Shown: in pieces, positions 1-8,072 of the stretch
Position numbering within the stretch: the stretch's first letter is position 1
Layout of the letters: each line of letters starts with the position of its first letter
NCBI GenBank assembly: GCA_026770585.1
Contig: MU646343.1
Coordinates: 627,477 to 641,083 of the forward strand
Reading direction: 5' to 3'
Length of the DNA stretch: 13,607 nucleotides
DNA from: Baffinella frigidus
Lineage: Eukaryota; Cryptophyceae; Cryptomonadales; Baffinellaceae
Program-made: the position numbers and the translations under genes
Notes under the pieces: model-generated
The model's database searches: none
What the model was told of the DNA's origin: nothing
Seen by the model: the letters and a program-made list of their open reading frames with translations, nothing else

Positions 1-47
<47 letters not shown>

Positions 48-62
48 TATATATAATATATA
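1..62. repeat. (TA)n microsatellite
   Basis: An almost uninterrupted TA dinucleotide tract with a few single-base slips (AA at about 40 and 54). It begins at the window edge, so its true length is unknown. No gene overlaps it. Confidence 0.97.
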
Positions 63-68
63 CATATA

Positions 69-122
69 AAGGGTGAAGGGGTTAGGGTTTGGGGTGAAGG
101 GGTGAAGGGGTGAAGGGTTCAG
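69..122. repeat. G-rich telomere-like minisatellite
   Basis: Tandem units GGGTGAAG and TTAGGGTTTGGGG alternate for about 50 bases. They are degenerate relatives of a TTTAGGG telomere unit, read here on the G-rich strand. The C-rich strand of similar repeats occurs inside the transporter introns at 9950-10024, 11120-11393 and 13527-13581. Four or more G-runs are closely spaced, so a G-quadruplex is possible. Just downstream (150-172) is a phrase resembling the decoy exon copies near 11180. Confidence 0.85.
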
Positions 123-187
123 GAACGCCAAACCCCAAACGCTAACAAGGTACGCCACTTCGCCCGTGCAGGGTCCACGTCGCGGAA

Positions 188-391
188 TCATTGCACGCGG
201 ACGGGGGGGCGACACCCCGCTATTTCCCCTGAGATGGGAGTGGTGGGGCGGACGGTCTTGACGTCATCTTCGTATACGTTGTATACTCGGTGATATATGA
301 CTCTGGGTAGGTTGGCTCTCTGGAGCATCTTTCTGCCCTCACGTAACATCAAACGGATGTTCTTTGCTCCAAGGCTTTGCGGAGTGAAACA
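188..391 (-). other. Unclassified open frame, possible coding fragment
   Basis: A stop-to-stop open frame of 67 codons on the minus strand. An internal ATG would give 53 residues starting MLREGRKMLQ. The composition is protein-like, with a basic/hydrophobic stretch followed by NVYEDDVKT and a proline-rich end. I do not recognise a family. No splice sites could be assigned. It lies downstream of the chalcone-isomerase-like gene on the same strand, but its residues do not look like the missing part of that fold. It could be an exon, a relic or chance. Confidence 0.22.
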
Positions 392-445
392 TCAACGGAG
401 CTTCTTTACTTCTGAGGCCTTCGCGCCCATTTGCATTGCCGATAC

Positions 446-600
446 CTAGCTCTGCCCCACTTATATCTGGGCGCGCCATTATTTCGCCCCCCCCCGAAAT
501 TCCTTAGGTAAATTTCATGAGGGGGGGGGGTCAAAATTCACCTGTGAAATTTGGGGGGGGGCGAGACAATGGCGACCCAAATTTACTGGGACAGAGCTAG
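446..600. mobile_element. Family H inverted-repeat element, copy 1 (MITE-like)
   Basis: Terminal inverted repeats start CTAGCTCTG and end CAGAGCTAG, continuing less perfectly inward (CCCCACTT... against ...TACTGGGA). It is flanked by a perfect 5-bp direct repeat, GATAC, at 441-445 and 601-605, the expected footprint of transposition. The interior holds poly-C and poly-G runs and the self-complementary phrase TTCACCTGTGAAA. There is no coding capacity, so it would depend on a transposase elsewhere. Copies 2 to 4 are at 1437, 1556 and 11603. Confidence 0.88.
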
Positions 601-605
601 GATAC

Positions 606-903
606 GGGATAGATGTTTCGGAATCTTACATCGAGTGCATACCCCGAAGAGACGTTTTTTTGGTGCTATCCCTCTGTGCGCTACGCGGAACCACTAGATA
701 GATTTACTTGAGCCATTGGGACCGAAATCGGTCCCACGGGAAAAGTCATTGTACCCGAGGAAAAAATTATTTTTTCTGCAAAAGTGGCCGATTTCGTGGT
801 TGTGTGGTTTAGTCATCCTCCCGGTGCAAACGCTCCCTGCTGCAGACAACAGGTTTGTGGTTTATTCAGCAGTGTTGGGACGCTGGTGCTATCAATCGCA
901 CGT
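606..903. other. Unassigned stretch
   Basis: No supportable gene. It holds a short hairpin at about 719-736 (GGGACCGA, AA, TCGGTCCC) and AT-rich runs. The small open frames here (at 716 and 784) overlap in different frames and show no family features. Confidence 0.5.
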
Positions 904-1032
904 GAAAACCTTTTCACTTTAAAAAACTTTGGCAATGAAATTTCCTACACAGAACGATCCTTACTATAAATATTAACACAACCGTGTAGTAATTTTCAAC
1001 GAAAATAGTTTTTTAAAATTGAAAAGGTTTTC
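904..1032. mobile_element. Family J inverted-repeat element, copy 1
   Basis: The left end GAAAACCTTTTCACTTTAAA is matched in reverse complement by the right end (TTTAAAATTGAAAAGGTTTTC), giving imperfect arms of about 26 bp around an AT-rich interior. The arms match those of the element at 4715-4847, so this is a repeated family and not a chance hairpin. No clear target duplication is seen. Confidence 0.75.
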
Positions 1033-1235
1033 AAACGAAATCTTCCTCGAAGAATAGGGCCAGCCTACCCCTCGGTAGACTACGAAGGTTTCGGGACCCC
1101 TAGATTTAGCGGTAACGTGACCAAATTTGCGCCAGATAAGGCCTTAAAGCTAATTACGTCGGGGAAAGTTGACTTTTTATGAGAGATCCGTAGTCCACCG
1201 TGGGGCCCCTCTTTCCGTTCCGGTTCCTGTCCACT

Positions 1236-1396
1236 CCACACAGCGGACTTGGAAGGGATTTCGAATAATCCTTGAGCCATAAGGCATACGACTCTACGGT
1301 AGGCAACCCGTAGGAACATAGGGGGGTTCCTACGGATAATGTAACGGAAACTGGCCCCAAAATGGGCCGAAAATCCCTTTGTAGCCCGCTGTGTGG
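1236..1396. mobile_element. Family E inverted-repeat element, copy 1
   Basis: A 161-bp element. It starts CCACACAGCGG and ends CCGCTGTGTGG, with arms continuing inward as ACTTGGAAGGGATTTCG against CGAAAATCCCTTTGTAG. The centre has a nested hairpin, CCGTAGGAAC...GTTCCTACGG, preceded by CTACGGTAGG. The copy at 10232-10392, inside the transporter gene, has the same ends and exactly the same length. No flanking duplication is obvious. Confidence 0.85.
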
Positions 1397-1436
1397 CGCC
1401 CCGACGCCAAGTGTTCTCATCGATTCAGGCGGACTT

Positions 1437-1552
1437 GTAGCTCTGCCTCACTCGGGTCGGCTGGCTATGATTGAGATGACATGCAAGGTGTGTGGTGCAA
1501 ATCCGTCAACTTTGGAGCGGAAAAGAGACCAACCAGACCGAGACAGAGCTAC
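1437..1552. mobile_element. Family H inverted-repeat element, copy 2
   Basis: A short 116-bp copy with ends GTAGCTCTGCCTC and GAGACAGAGCTAC. Its right boundary abuts the next element: the 5-bp target duplication of copy 3 (ACCTT at 1551-1555) includes its last two bases. Removing copy 3 restores CTTGC as its right flank, so copy 3 landed at the edge of copy 2. Confidence 0.75.
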
Positions 1553-1555
1553 CTT

Positions 1556-1716
1556 CTAGCTCTGCTCCACTTGAATCGGGCTCGCCAAAATGGCGAGCCC
1601 AAATCGCAACGGTTCGCCAAAAGTTGATAAATTCCCTTGAAAAAGTAGACTTTTGACGATTTGGGTCGAATAAAAGGACACAATCGATTTAGTCAACCCG
1701 AGTGAAACAGAGCTAG
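1556..1716. mobile_element. Family H inverted-repeat element, copy 3
   Basis: Ends are CTAGCTCTG and CAGAGCTAG, with a perfect 5-bp duplication ACCTT at 1551-1555 and 1717-1721. Near the left end is a hairpin with 10-bp arms (GGGCTCGCCA at 1578-1587, TGGCGAGCCC at 1591-1600). The interior differs from copy 1, so the family is defined by its ends. Confidence 0.86.
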
Positions 1717-1721
1717 ACCTT

Positions 1722-1923
1722 GCATCAGGGGGCGTCGATTTCCGGCGCCCTCCTTCCTATGAATCGGGGAATTCACGGATTGTTCAGATTGGCGCGATAA
1801 AAAAACTTGATGGGGAGGGTGGGTGGATGCTGCCATGCTGGGCGGGAGGGCGGGTGGTTGCTGGGCGGGGCTCGCGAGAGAGCGAGAGTTGACTGGTCTA
1901 GAGTTTGCTGGGCGGGGCGAGAC
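1722..1923. repeat. G-rich intronic stretch with GCTGGGCGGG repeats
   Basis: It follows the last recognised exon of the minus-strand gene and is most likely its second intron. The phrase GCTGGGCGGG recurs three times between about 1835 and 1917, mixed with GGGAGGGTGGG runs. It reads C-rich in the sense of the gene. No further exon is seen. Confidence 0.5.
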
Positions 1924-2556
1924 AGGCCCACGGCGTAGACGTTGACCGCGATGGGGCCCATGATCGCCTTCTTGCGGACACCCACACCCGCGATCTGCTG
2001 CTTGCCGAGCATTCCCGGGAAGTTGATGCCTGAATGAGGAAGGTTATCTCAGGAGAGTCTCCGTCGAGCATTGCAAGAAAACCCGTGGGTGCCACCTCCA
2101 CGCGAGTGCCCTGCAGTGCAGGGCAGGCGGAGAGGCAGAAACAGTGCGCACTCGTGCGAAGCCGCCCGGAATGGGCTCGAATCCCCGGCGTGCCGCGCCC
2201 TGGAGCGCCCTGTCATCCCTCTGAGGAATCCGGGAGGCGCATTATACAGTGTTTTGACACAACAAGCCTCGCGCCTCCTGGAGAGAGAGAGGGGACCGAT
2301 TGATGAGTGGAAATGGCTTTGCAATCATGCCCGCCGATTCTACGATCTTAAGACGTGCTCTAGAGCGCGTCCCCCGGTAGGGTCTCGCACCTGTCGAGCT
2401 TTCGGCAATGTCAGCGCCCCCACGGAGCCGCATGGGCGCGGTGATGGTCGCCAGACGGGCGGAGGAGCGGGGAGCGACTCCTGAGCATGGCGAAGCGGCA
2501 GCGTCCGCCGCGATGGCGACGGAGAGCAGGGCAAGCGCTGCAAGACGAACCATCAT
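1924..2556 (-). CDS. Chalcone-isomerase-like protein with signal/transit leader, 5' exons
   Basis: Two exons are seen. Exon 1 (2556-2391) encodes 55 residues plus one base. It opens with two Met codons and a signal peptide (Arg4, then a Leu/Ala core to about residue 21), followed by a Ser/Ala/Arg-rich stretch and RLRGGA; this layout suits a bipartite plastid leader. The intron (2390-2030) begins GT and ends CAG. Exon 2 (2029-1924) joins in phase and gives a glycine then INFPGMLGKQQIAGVGVRKK, then a segment ending VNVYAVGL. The GVGVRKK...VYAVGL pattern is the conserved strand of the chalcone isomerase fold, shared by plastid fatty-acid-binding and CHI-like proteins, so lipid binding is as likely as isomerase activity. 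The exon 2 donor (GT at 1923-1922) is less certain. The C-terminal half is not found and probably lies off the left edge. A minus-strand AG 6 to 19 bases before the ATG could accept a spliced leader. Confidence 0.75.
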
Positions 2557-2663
2557 TTTCCTCTGATGTTCGCCCCTGCCGAGCGAGAATGGAACAGTCC
2601 ACCAAAACGTAATCCATAGGCCCTACGGATTAAACCCGTAGGGGCATATGGGGTTCCTATGGC

Positions 2664-2694
2664 AAAGCCAAGGTCGATTTTCGACCTTGGCTTT
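2664..2694. other. Perfect 14-bp stem, 3-base loop hairpin
   Basis: AAAGCCAAGGTCGA, loop TTT, then its exact reverse complement. Just before it (2618-2662) is a CCTACGG/CCGTAGG-rich phrase bounded by CCATAGG and CCTATGG, like the core of families E and A. Together they may be the remains of another short element upstream of the chalcone-isomerase-like gene. It resembles a bacterial terminator only in shape. Confidence 0.7.
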
Positions 2695-2742
2695 CGATTT
2701 CGTGCCAAGCTCGCTCGACAGCGGACCAGGCTCGTAACCTCG

Positions 2743-4690
2743 TGAATGCAGAAAATGCTTCCACGGACGGAAAAAATGCTTTCTTTGCAGTCCTTTCTAC
2801 GGAAGGGCGTGTCGTTGGGCCATGTTGGGAGAAATTAAAACCTAAAGGACCTAAAGGACGCTATGCACTGCTCCTGTGTGGATCCCCCATTATGGGTAGT
2901 GGCAGTTTCTTGAATAGGAAAACTTTGGTGCAGTTCCCAGATCTTTTCCTAATCTCGCCTCAATTCTTGCACCGTGTAATTCACTTTCGAATAAAGTCAA
3001 TAAGTGTCAATAAGTGTCGAGCCTCTGCACTGGAGAGCGAAACGCGATCCGAAAGCAAAAATGCTTCCTCTGCAGATCCCTTCTACGGAACGGCGTGTCG
3101 TTGGCATATGTTGGGAGAAATTAAAACCTAAAGGACCTAAAGGATCTGCCTAAACCTAAAGGACCTAAAGGACCTAAAGAGCGCCCATGTCAGTAATCAG
3201 AAAGGGCAGCCTCAAACACCCCAAGAGAACCACTCTGTATCCCCTCTTCACGAGCCTCTGCACTGGAAAGCGAAACGCGATCCGAAAGCAAAAAATGCTT
3301 TCTCTGCAGATCCCTTCTACGGAACGGCGTGTCGTTGGGCTATGTTGGGAGAAATTAAAACCTAAAGGACCTAAAACCCTACGGAAGGGCGTGTCGTTGG
3401 CATATGTTGGGAGCATTTAAAACCTAAAGGACCTAAATGCGGCGGGCGGAACGCGATCCGAAAGGAAAACAAAAATACCTTTTCTGCAGATCTTTTCCAC
3501 GAAAGGCGTGTCGTTGGGCAATGTGCAGAAATCAAAACCTAGAGGACCAAGCCCGGTACAATTTTTGAAAATTGGGTACGACCGTGGACACCCCCCACTC
3601 GAGAACTCACCCTCTAGCCGCTCGCAGCGAGCCTATGCACTGAGGAGAGCGAAATGCGATTCGACAGTTAACAATGCTTTTCCCGCAGATCCTTTCTACG
3701 GAAGGGCGAGGTGCTCGCCTGTGTTGGGAGCATTTAAAACCTCAAGGACCTGAAGGATCCAGGCACCATCGTAGCCGGTTTCTGCTGCGATCCTCTTGCC
3801 TTGCTCGGATAGCGAGGGGGCAAATCTTCCGTAGAAAGGACTGCAGAGAAAGCATTTTTAATTTCGTTGATTATGCTTTCTCTGCAGATCCCAAGATCCC
3901 TTCTACGGAACGGCGTGTCGTTGGCATATGTTGGGAGAAATCAAAACCTAAAGGACCAGAGAAGCCAGCTTCCTTCTCTGCAGAACCAGTTCCGGTGTCC
4001 GCCTATGTTGGGAGCTCGAAGAACCTAAAGGACCTAAAGGACCTGGCTTGCTTTATCCTGAGTGGTTGGGCGGAATTAAAACCTAAAGGACCTAAAGGAC
4101 GAGCCTCTGCACTGGAGAGCTGAACGCGATCCGAAAGCAAAAATGTTTTCTCTGCAGATCCTTTCTACGGAAGGGCGTGTCGTTTGGCTACGTTGGGAGC
4201 ATTTAAAACCTAGAGGACCTAGCGAACCTAAAAGGATCTCCGCCCCCGTGATTGAGAGCTCAACGCGATCAAAAAGCAAAAATGCTTTCTCTGCAGATCC
4301 TTTGTATGGAAGGGCGTGTCGTTAGGCTATGTTGGGAGCATTTAAACCCTAAAGGGCCTAAAGGGAAACCTCGCTTTTCCCCCGTTCCGACGGGTCACAA
4401 ATTTTGTTGGGGCACGACCGTGGACCCCCCACCCCACTCGAGAACCCACCCTTTAGCCGCTCACAGCGAGCGTATGCAATGGAGAGCTAATGCGATCCGA
4501 AAGCAAACAATGCTTTTCCCGCACATCCTTGCTACGGAAGGGCGAGACGTTCCCCTATGTTGAGAGCATTCAAAACCTGAAGGACTTAAAGGATCCAGGT
4601 TGATGCGATCCGAAAGGAAGCAGGGTTTCCTGCAAAACCAGTTCCAGTGTCCGCCTATGGTGGGAGCTCGAAAAACCTAAAGGAACTAAA
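2743..4690 (+). repeat. Cluster of about 12 copies of dispersed repeat R
   Basis: The unit is about 120 bp: GAGCCTCTGCACTGGAGAGC, then GCGATCCGAAAGCAAAAATG, CTTTCTCTGCAGATCC, CTACGGAAGGGCGTGTCGTT, ATGTTGGGAG and a tail of ACCTAAAGG units. Approximate copies: 2743-2860, 3019-3179, 3252-3376, 3378-3437 (3' part), 3449-3548, 3629-3757, 3873-3957, 3975-4044, 4066-4100 (tail), 4101-4237, 4254-4365, 4467-4594, 4603-4690. An inverted scrap at 3826-3859 faces the copy at 3873. Constant 5' order with a tail of variable unit number suggests a SINE-like retroelement, but no clear polymerase III boxes were found. Small open frames crossing it (STEGRVVG...LKPKGPKG) are repeat translation, not a gene. Confidence 0.92.
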
Positions 4691-4714
4691 TCAGTCTTCG
4701 GGGAGCGATCTAAT

Positions 4715-4847
4715 GTGGAAACTCTTTCAATTTAAAAAACTGGGTTTCAATAAAAATTGCTCCACGTTTGCTTTGATGTTACTTGTAAAGATTGTTTTGT
4801 GTAGTTTATTTCATTACCGATTTTTAAAAAATTAAAAGACTTTCCAC
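4715..4847. mobile_element. Family J inverted-repeat element, copy 2
   Basis: The left end GTGGAAACTCTTTCAATTTA mirrors the right end (AAATTAAAAGACTTTCCAC) and matches the arms of copy 1 at 904. The interior is AT-rich with no coding capacity. A 2-bp AT is found at both flanks, too short to be conclusive. Confidence 0.75.
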
Positions 4848-5220
4848 ATGAGATTCTCGGAACCAGACCAAGCGGGGTCGGTGATGGACTGGTCTTAGTC
4901 TGGTGATGGCACGGGTTCGGCAAAACAGAGAACTCTCTCTAACACATTCAGGAATCAGAAATGTGTGAGCGCGAGCCTCTTTGGTTTAACTCACCGCTCA
5001 GTGGACTACAAACATTTTCAACGTCAACTTGCCCCGAGAAAATACCGAGACGCAAGCGATCGCAAGGGGCCTTCCAGGGCGAGGCAAGCTATGTAGTGAA
5101 TCCAGAATCGTCTTTGGAAGCCCCCGGCAGCCCCGGCGAGGAACTTTTTGGTAGAAAAGAGAAAGTTGTCAGTCTCCGGCAGAAGTGGACCAACAACTAA
5201 AAGAAACTTGGTCACTTCAC
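4848..5220. other. Unassigned stretch
   Basis: No recognisable gene. An open frame at 4961-5200 on the plus strand (79 codons, hydrophilic, ending LRQKWTNN) has a plausible composition but no family features, and a second frame overlaps it on the other strand. It may be chance. Confidence 0.4.
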
Positions 5221-5360
5221 TGCCGCGGCGGAGTTTTTGTATTAGTCAACTCACCTGCGAATGTGTGGTAAAGAAGTACATGTAACGTGTACCTCGTTTC
5301 TTAAATTGACAGATTTGTGGGGAGTTGACTTTTGCAAAATCTCCAGGGTCGCAGTGCACT
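5221..5360 (+). repeat. Dispersed repeat P, copy 1
   Basis: About 140 bp with a diverged second copy at 13269-13410 in the last transporter intron. Shared phrases in order are GGAGTTTTTGT, TTAGTCAACTCACCTGCGAA, TGTACCTCGTTTCT, TTGTGGG, TGACTTTT and GCAGTGCAC. No terminal inverted repeats are seen. Confidence 0.85.
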
Positions 5361-5423
5361 TTAAAGGACACATCAATGTTTTACAATTTGAATTCCGGTA
5401 CTGAAGTCACCACTTCCAGGGTT

Positions 5424-5643
5424 CCACTCGAGACTGGAAGAGGGACTATTTTAAATGTGGGGTTGTTAAAGTTAGTACCAGTCACGGGCATGCGTGGTCA
5501 CGTAACTGGCGGAATTCCGCCAGATACGTGACAAAACGCCCCTATTATGTGAAAATTACTACACCCCTCTTTTCCCCCCTTCACTTGTAAAGGACCTGTA
5601 AACATGAAACTTTTGAAATAGTCCTTCTTCCAGTCTCGAGTGG
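5424..5643. mobile_element. Family C inverted-repeat element, copy 1
   Basis: A 220-bp element starting CCACTCGAGACTGGAAGAGG and ending with the near reverse complement. It is flanked by TT on both sides. Its middle carries a palindrome (5506-5523, CTGGCGGAATTCCGCCAG) inside outer arms GTCACGTA/TACGTGAC (5497-5532). The sequence to either side of that palindrome matches copy 2 at 10483, but the palindrome itself differs. Confidence 0.86.
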
Positions 5644-5915
5644 TTGTTTCGTCAATTTCGTACCTGTATTTACCGTCAATCGTTGGGGTTGACTTTGCGG
5701 AAGTCAGATCAATTTGGAAAAGTTGGGGATTGACTTGACTTGACGTCAATCGTCAACTTTTGGGTTGTCGTTGACGGAAAATTGACAAAACGTCAATAAG
5801 GGCAAAATTAGAAACAATACCCAAAAAAGAACCAAAACGAGTGTGATTCAAGTACACCCTGATGACCTTTTCCTCTTAAAATGTGAAATTTCTCTCGGAC
5901 TACGTAGTCTAGTGA
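5644..5915. other. TTGAC/GTCAA-rich stretch, no gene
   Basis: At least ten TTGAC or GTCAA pentamers lie between about 5649 and 5800, including TTGACTTGACTTGACGTCAA. A similar, mostly inverted cluster (AAGTCAAGTCAAAC, CAAGTTGACG) is at 6350-6412, on the far side of the A and M elements. A 12-bp palindrome GACTACGTAGTC lies at about 5898-5909. Confidence 0.55.
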
Positions 5916-6025
5916 TACAGAGCCACCTCGCTCATAAGAACCCCCCCCACCCACTAGGACCACCATAGGGCCCTACGCATAGCCCTACTGTAGGGGCGGT
6001 TTCTTATGAGCGAGGTACCCCTGTA
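5916..6025. mobile_element. Family A inverted-repeat element, copy 1
   Basis: Bounded by TA dinucleotides, with ends CAGAGCCACCTCGCTCATAA and its near reverse complement (TTATGAGCGAGGTACCCCTG). Copy 2 at 12800-12919 has the same ends and the same C-run plus CTAC/GTAG core. TA target duplication with a CAG-starting end resembles non-autonomous Tc1/mariner-type elements. No coding capacity. Confidence 0.83.
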
Positions 6026-6246
6026 GAGCGATGGTGGTAATTGTTGGCCGCTTTTCGGGTTGCCGGTTTGCCGGTTTGCCGGTTTTACAAGTCCATTTTA
6101 CAAATGTAAAATGGACGCGCCTGGTACTAATCCTGTGATCATCCTGTTCCTGGTACGGCTTTAAAACAATACATGGACTTGTAAAACCGGCAAACCGGCA
6201 AACCGGCAACCCGAAAAGCGGCCAACAATTACCACCATCGCTCTAC
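6023..6246. mobile_element. Element M: perfect 74-bp inverted repeat
   Basis: The left arm 6023-6096 is exactly the reverse complement of 6173-6246, over all 74 bases, around a 76-bp centre. Each arm contains a tandem GCCGGTTT repeat. The left arm's inner end also begins a separate 26-base palindrome (6091-6116). TA lies at both ends (6024-6025, 6244-6245), and the left TA is shared with family A element 1, so the two abut. Perfect identity of the arms implies recent insertion or active homogenisation. A transcript would fold into a long hairpin. Confidence 0.9.
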
Positions 6247-6535
6247 TGCACACCGGGTTGTTGCTGGTGGTACCGAGTTCGATCCCCGATGAGCGCAAGA
6301 TTCGACCTTGTTGGCAAATAACCGCATTCATTTCAAAATCTGAATTTTTAAGTCAAGTCAAACAAATCTCAAGTTGACGCCCCGTCAAGTCATTTTTTTC
6401 AAGTTGACGGAACCACCCTGAGCACTTGCCATGCAAATTTGGTCGGCACTTATCTACAATGGAAAATAACGGACCTATTTATTCAAAGTTCCCTCTCAAG
6501 CATTCAGAACTGTACGCAAAGCGCGGTGGGGATTG
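6247..6535. other. Unassigned stretch
   Basis: No gene is seen. GAGTTCGATCCCCG at about 6277-6290 resembles a tRNA T-loop or B box without a matching cloverleaf. From 6350 to 6412 runs a GTCAA/TTGAC cluster mirroring that at 5649-5800. Confidence 0.45.
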
Positions 6536-6600
6536 GCGAAGTGCGCCAGCGAGGGCAACATCGGCGAGGTTCCGGCGAGGGCAACATCGGCGAGGGCGAG
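6536..6600 (+). repeat. Short GGCGAGGGCAACATC tandem repeat
   Basis: The phrase GCGAGGGCAACATCGGCGAG occurs twice in close succession with a GTTCCG spacer. It is a short GC-rich minisatellite with no supported reading frame. Confidence 0.7.
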
Positions 6601-6615
6601 AGGGTCAATGATGAG

Positions 6616-6725
6616 TGAGAGACAAGTCTGAAGGCAATAAGTCTTCAGGTCGAAGGGCTTTCAGCCTATGCAGCTCCTACGGTAGCCCTTCGTCCTCACA
6701 ACCTATTGCCTTGAGACTCGTCTCT
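6616..6725. mobile_element. Element K: short inverted-repeat element
   Basis: A 110-bp element whose ends (TGAGAGACAAGTCTGAAGGC and its near reverse complement) pair inward for over 40 bp to GAAGGGCT/AGCCCTTC. Its centre is the palindrome CTACGGTAG (6677-6685). It would form a near-complete hairpin. Only one copy lies in the window. Confidence 0.78.
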
Positions 6726-6978
6726 CAGCGAGGCCCTGAACCAGCGTCACATTCACGCTGCGTGACTGCCCCGTGCTCGCCAAAGAGGGATGTTGTCCTC
6801 TCCTCTTCTTGGCAGATGCACTCGCACTCCGTTTTTCCTGCTTCTTCACCACCAGCCATCCCAAGTGGCTGAAATGGTGGCGGAGCCAGAAGATTTCGCC
6901 TAAGTCAACCCCCCCTGAAAGCCAGCGCCTTAAGTCAAACGCCAGCTTCCAGAGCAGGTCCATCTAAACGAAATGGCA
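6726..6978. other. Unassigned stretch
   Basis: GC-moderate sequence with overlapping small open frames on both strands and no recognisable family. No element ends were found. Confidence 0.4.
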
Positions 6979-7071
6979 TGGTGCTTTGGTGCTTTTATTT
7001 ACACTGACGTCGAAGGCCACAGCCCACCTCACTTTTGAGGAGTTGGGAGTAATCTACGGATGAGCTCCTCG
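6979..7071 (+). repeat. Direct repeat N, copy 1
   Basis: About 93 bp, starting TGGTGCTTTGGTGCTTTTAT and ending ATGAGCTCCTCG. It recurs at 7263-7355 and 8971-9057 in the same orientation with a few substitutions. Each copy contains CACCTCACT(C/T)TTGAGGAGTT, partly self-complementary. Its nature is unknown. Confidence 0.87.
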
Positions 7072-7262
7072 ACTCTACCCATGCAGGTTCAGCCGAGCCT
7101 CCTTTGCCCCCTTTTCAGCCCCCCCCCCTTTTTTAAAAAAGGCAACTTACTGCTAATGATCAGGTTTGTTGACTTAAGGTAAAACATCCTGGCTCGCAGT
7201 GTATTCCCAAATCCTCAACGGCGTACCAGCTTCTCCACGGCGTCCCCACGGCTCTTTATAAA

Positions 7263-7355
7263 TGGTGCTTTGGTGCTTTTGTTTACACTCACATCGAAGG
7301 CCACAGCCCACCTCACTCTTGAGGAGTTGGGAGTAATCTACGAATGAGCTCCTCG
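7263..7355 (+). repeat. Direct repeat N, copy 2
   Basis: Nearly identical to copy 1. It ends exactly where the next inverted-repeat element (7356-7470) begins. Confidence 0.87.
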
Positions 7356-7470
7356 TTATCCCTTAAGTGGCCAGTAGGCTCATACGCCCTACCGTAGGGC
7401 CCTAGAGCCCTAGGACCTGCCTAGGACCTCTTGGCCGTCAAATTTGAAGGCATGGCCACTTAAGGCATAA
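7356..7470. mobile_element. Inverted-repeat element with CCTTAAGTGGCCA ends
   Basis: The ends TTATCCCTTAAGTGGCCA and TGGCCACTTAAGGCATAA pair over 18 bases with one mismatch. The centre holds CTACCGTAGGGCCCTAG and CCTAGGACC phrases, the same type of core as in families A, E and K. It lies directly after repeat N copy 2. Confidence 0.8.
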
Positions 7471-7562
7471 TGTGTACGAGCTTCGTACTAGGCAGCAAGG
7501 GGATCCAATTCATTTACATATGTAGGTACCTTGACACTAGCTGACTTTATTCGAAAGAGGAA

Positions 7563-7670
7563 ATGCAAAATGATGCGGGTAACCTCCGGTCAAAGTTGAA
7601 TGCATCAGAGGCAGAGCTCCAAAGAAAGAAAAGGGAAACGATGTCTGAAGCAGAGAAACCGCAGATGTAG
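7563..7670 (+). other. Small coiled-coil-like open frame
   Basis: ATG to TAG, 35 residues. The charged, Leu/Ala-spaced pattern (LRSKLNASEAELQRKKRE) would suit a short coiled coil. Codon choice is not GC-rich at third positions, unlike the transporter exons. No splice sites were assigned. It may be a gene fragment or chance in purine-rich DNA. Confidence 0.2.
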
Positions 7671-7741
7671 AGCAGAGGGTCTCCACCTAACCCACACACG
7701 ATTGCCCCGTCCACCTCCTTACGCGCGGATGGCGGACCGGG

Positions 7742-7845
7742 CCCTTTAGGTCCTTTAGGTTTTAATCTCGCCCAACATATGCCAACGACACGCCGTTCCG
7801 TAGAAGGGATCTGCAGAGAAAGCATTTTTGCTTTCGGATCGCGTT
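7742..7845 (-). repeat. Repeat R, inverted copy
   Basis: Reverse complement of the R unit: it starts at the tail (CCTTTAGG units) and ends at GCTTTCGGATCGCG. It is closest to the copy at 3019. Confidence 0.9.
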
Positions 7846-7955
7846 GGCAAATGTGTGGACCTCTCTCTCCTGGCAAGGACAGTAAAACCACCTCCACCAC
7901 CTAGGCCCCGGGATTGAGTCTGGTGTCTAGGACCTACTCCCACCTCAAGAGTCCT

Positions 7956-8072
7956 GCAGGCCCTTGAGGTTTTAAATGCCACCAACATACGTACTCGTAG
8001 CCCAACGACACGCCTTTCCGTGGAAAAGAGCTGCAGATAAATCACGTTTGCTTTCGGGTCGCTTTTCGCTCT
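7956..8072 (-). repeat. Repeat R, inverted diverged copy
   Basis: A more diverged reverse copy with a single tail unit and an insertion (ACGTACTCGTAG) before the conserved AACGACACGCC phrase. Confidence 0.82.

Noticed and set aside
1154-1420. Minus-strand open frame of 88 codons
   Set aside because: It spans the family E element; the same antisense phrases occur in its copy at 10232.
2664-2697. Rho-independent terminator (stable stem followed by TTTCG)
   Set aside because: The window is eukaryotic, so a bacterial terminator is not expected, and the stem lies next to element-like sequence.
2743-4690. CRISPR array, because of regularly recurring units
   Set aside because: Units are about 120 bp, unevenly spaced, diverged and in both orientations elsewhere; there are no short identical repeats with unique spacers.
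5985-6209. Minus-strand open frame of 74 codons
   Set aside because: It lies within element A and the perfect inverted repeat M, so it is structural repeat sequence.
6275-6296. Possible tRNA gene (GAGTTCGATCCCCG looks like a T-loop)
   Set aside because: The T-stem pairs poorly, and no matching acceptor, D or anticodon arms were found upstream.
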